From assembly GCA_047973125.1 (NCBI GenBank), contig JBKEBK010000004.1, positions 82,221 through 146,220 of the forward strand: a DNA stretch of 64,000 nucleotides, in the 5' to 3' direction. This DNA comes from CAYNRG01 sp047973125. GTDB taxonomy: Bacteria; Bacillota_I; Bacilli_A; Erysipelotrichales; Erysipelotrichaceae. The position numbers and the translations under genes were made by a program. Position 1 is the stretch's first letter; each line of letters opens with the position of its first letter. Positions 61,767 to 64,000 of this stretch are shown here, piece by piece. The notes under the pieces are model-generated. The model did not search any database. It was not told where the DNA came from and was given only the letters and a program-made list of their open reading frames with translations.

Positions 61767-63800
61767 ATGAAAAAAAACATTAGGATGTTAGTTCTATGTA
61801 CAATTATCGTTTCAATATTTTATGTAAATGTTTCATTTGGCGGGCTAAAGGATATAAATGTTGGAATTTTGGGACAAACTCTTTTTAAATCAGTATTTAG
61901 TGATTATGAGATGCAAAGTTTTGGATTTGAGATAAAGCCTGAAGATCAAGAATACCTTATTGACACTTTACTTGAAGAGATTAATGATAATCAACTAGTA
62001 ATTAGTACAACAAAAGATTTTGGGCCGCATGATAATAGATATCGCCATTTTTATTTAAGTGCCCACCCAAAATACAATAAAATACTTGATTTTTATATGC
62101 CATATAAAGCATTTCAAAAACCAAACTTTCAAGGAAGTTATGTGCTAGATGATAAAAATTCTACACTTCATAAACCATTTTTTATTTTTGATCATAATAT
62201 AGATATCAAATCTTTTGATCATATAAAGACTGATGATTTATTTATACTGAGATACTTTTTTGTATATGGAGAAAAAGAAGATATTGATAAATTTGCAGAG
62301 GATATTTCAGAGCGAATAGATAATCTCAATTTAGAATATTCTGAACCGTTTAATGGTACGTATAGTATTATAAAGTATTTATACCTTTATAATAAAGTCT
62401 CTATAATAATGATGTGGGCCTCGTTTTTACTAATGGTCTATTTTACGATGAATCTTATTATTGAGTATAGTGATGAAATATCTATAAGAAAATTACTAGG
62501 ACAGAGCGATTTACATATAACGCTTAATATAACAAAAAATATTGCCAAGTATACCATTTCAACGGCACTTATTGTGTGTTTGATAATTAATATACTATTT
62601 GTAAGATCACTTAATTTTATGCTTTGGGGAATACTTTTAATGGAGCTTGTTTTAATACTTTTACTTCTTTTTCAGATTTTATTATGTTCAATATTTATTT
62701 ATTTATATGTAAAAAGATCTGCAATAAATCAAATAGTAAAATCATCATTAAATTTTATTAAATCTTTTAATTTCTATCAAGTTGTAAAAATAATTATTCT
62801 AATTCTAATGATCTTTCAAGTTGGTCCTTCGGTATATTTTAATATTGAAAACATTAGTGACCTAATTGAGCTTCATAAAGATAAAAACGAGATGTATAAA
62901 GTATCTTCGATTACTGGATATTATGATGAAATAGAAATAGTTGGACCACGTGCTTTTCAAAAATATCTAGAAGAATATTATTTGAAGAGTAATGATGATA
63001 ATATCCATGCTTTAAACGTATTGTATTCAACTAGTAAGGATGGAAAAAGAAGATATCCAGTCATTTATTTGGACAATAAAACCGCTAAATACTATGGTTA
63101 TGATTACGATAACGATGAGCAAACGGTTATTATAAATGAGAAAATATATAAAGATATTGATGTATCATATTATTTTGATGATGAAAAAATAATTACAACA
63201 AAAGAAAATTATCGCTTTAACCCTTTGGTCTTCAACTATTATGATGGTTCATATCTTAATCCAATTATTAAAATTAATGTAGAATATGCGTCCTATGATT
63301 ATTATGTTATTGAGGATAAAGCTGGATCAGTTGAAAAACTACAAAGCATAGTTGAAGGATTTAGTGAAGAATTTAGTGAAGAATACTATAAATATATTGT
63401 GATAGATTCACAAAAGGAACTAGTAAGTAATAAGTATCGAAGTGTTCTAAGATATTTCTTGAGATTTATGTTTGAAGTTATCTGTCTGGTTTTAATAATA
63501 ATATACTCCTCTTTTAGCTTAGTGCAATTATACTTTAATGCCTTTAAAAAGAAGTTAAGTGTAATGTGGACATTAGGTAAGTCTAATTTTGAATTATGTA
63601 AGTATCTTATTTATACAGATGTACTGATCTATATTATAGTATGGATGATTATCGTAAACTTCTATAATAAGGGTCCATACTATGTGGATGTAATGTATTA
63701 TAATGTCATCTGTTCTGTAGCATTAATCTCAAGTATTATATTATCTAGTTTACTACTTATAAGAATGATTAGAAAGGAAGTTACAAGGAATATAAAATGA
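61767..63800 (+). CDS. Bacteriocin-associated integral membrane protein (putative immunity/transport)
   Basis: A 677-residue membrane protein with about seven spans: one at the N-terminus (7-25), three around 210-325 and one near 340, then a large outside domain (about 370-560) and spans near 565-590, 620-640 and 650-670. This FtsX/MacB-like layout and the length match the DUF1430 bacteriocin-associated proteins of lactococcin 972 loci. GGGAGG precedes the ATG. The stop overlaps the ATPase start (ATGA), so they form one ABC complex, probably for immunity. Confidence 0.8.
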   Translation: MKKNIRMLVLCTIIVSIFYVNVSFGGLKDINVGILGQTLFKSVFSDYEMQSFGFEIKPEDQEYLIDTLLEEINDNQLVISTTKDFGPHDNRYRHFYLSAHPKYNKILDFYMPYKAFQKPNFQGSYVLDDKNSTLHKPFFIFDHNIDIKSFDHIKTDDLFILRYFFVYGEKEDIDKFAEDISERIDNLNLEYSEPFNGTYSIIKYLYLYNKVSIIMMWASFLLMVYFTMNLIIEYSDEISIRKLLGQSDLHITLNITKNIAKYTISTALIVCLIINILFVRSLNFMLWGILLMELVLILLLLFQILLCSIFIYLYVKRSAINQIVKSSLNFIKSFNFYQVVKIIILILMIFQVGPSVYFNIENISDLIELHKDKNEMYKVSSITGYYDEIEIVGPRAFQKYLEEYYLKSNDDNIHALNVLYSTSKDGKRRYPVIYLDNKTAKYYGYDYDNDEQTVIINEKIYKDIDVSYYFDDEKIITTKENYRFNPLVFNYYDGSYLNPIIKINVEYASYDYYVIEDKAGSVEKLQSIVEGFSEEFSEEYYKYIVIDSQKELVSNKYRSVLRYFLRFMFEVICLVLIIIYSSFSLVQLYFNAFKKKLSVMWTLGKSNFELCKYLIYTDVLIYIIVWMIIVNFYNKGPYYVDVMYYNVICSVALISSIILSSLLLIRMIRKEVTRNIK

Positions 63801-64000
63801 AGAAAATAATTGAGTTAAAAAGTATTGAAAAGAAATTTGGAGAGCGAGAAATCTTAAAAGACTTCAATATGGAAGTCTACGAGAATGAGATGGTAGCTAT
63901 TATGGGAAAAAGTGGTAGTGGTAAAACAACCATCTTAAATATCTTAGGGTATCTAGAACCATTTAATAAGGGTAGTTATATCTTTGAAGATAAATCAAAT
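63797..64000 (+). CDS. ABC transporter ATPase of the bacteriocin locus (partial)
   Basis: The first 68 codons are in the window. They read MKKIIELKSIEKKFGEREIL and then contain Walker A GKSGSGKTT (residues 37-45) and NILGYLEPFNKG, typical of the LolD/MacB-type ATPases that pair with FtsX-like permeases. The gene continues beyond the right edge. Confidence 0.92.
   Translation, partial: MKKIIELKSIEKKFGEREILKDFNMEVYENEMVAIMGKSGSGKTTILNILGYLEPFNKGSYIFEDKSN

Overview
The window is an A+T-rich chromosomal segment carrying the replication origin of a low-GC Firmicute. The order rpmH-rnpA-yidC-jag / oriC / dnaA-dnaN-yaaA-recF-gyrB-gyrA-serS is the usual Firmicutes origin order. The density of PTS sugar systems, an anaerobic heme-degradation operon and the very A+T-rich codon use suggest an anaerobic gut Erysipelotrichia-type bacterium. 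That placement is inference; there is no rRNA or tRNA in the window to confirm it.

Layout. 1-5.4 kb: distal part of a purine biosynthesis operon (purC-F-M-N-H), ending in a terminator shared with the facing operon. 5.4-14.1 kb: a lactose/cellobiose-type PTS (IIA, IIB, IIC) with two 6-phospho-beta-glucosidases on the minus strand, a DUF3284-like gene and a LevR-type regulator that lacks the residues needed for ATP use and sigma-54 contact. 14.1-17.2 kb: an accessory island with three tandem ~0.4 kb repeats that look like a type I toxin/antisense-RNA array (18-residue hydrophobic peptide), a secreted peptide gene with a tiny membrane-peptide partner, and a decayed lipoprotein gene. 17.3-19.9 kb: a two-component system flanked by PepSY proteins. 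20.0-33.2 kb: an unassigned structured RNA, then the origin region with clustered DnaA boxes, gyrase genes, a serS T-box and two perfect parS sites flanking serS.

33.2-43.6 kb: CYTH protein and NAD kinase (divergent), a PTS IIC protein whose IIB domain has lost its cysteine, an MFS transporter, dnaX-ybaB-recR, and the MurNAc 6-phosphate module murR-murQ-murP. 43.6-48.9 kb: cutC, then a LicT-type antiterminator with a clear RAT/terminator leader, a beta-glucoside PTS and a third 6-phospho-beta-glucosidase. 49.0-54.7 kb: mnmG between two uncharacterised genes (one PUA/EVE-like, one possibly ThyX-like), then galK-galM. 54.8-59.4 kb: heme ABC importer, flavodoxin and ChuW/HutW-like radical SAM protein under two GTTAGC-N4-GCTAAC operators. 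59.4-61.2 kb: secreted leucine-rich-repeat protein on the minus strand. 61.3-64.0 kb: a lactococcin 972-type bacteriocin locus, running off the window end in its ABC ATPase gene.

The strongest candidate for an undescribed system is the repeat array at 14.36-15.34 kb. Each copy has a hydrophobic mini-ORF (start lost in the first), a perfect palindrome over its stop codon, a two-way terminator hairpin, and direct repeats on both sides of the hairpin. These repeats match each other within a copy better than between copies, as expected for cognate toxin mRNA/antitoxin RNA pairs.
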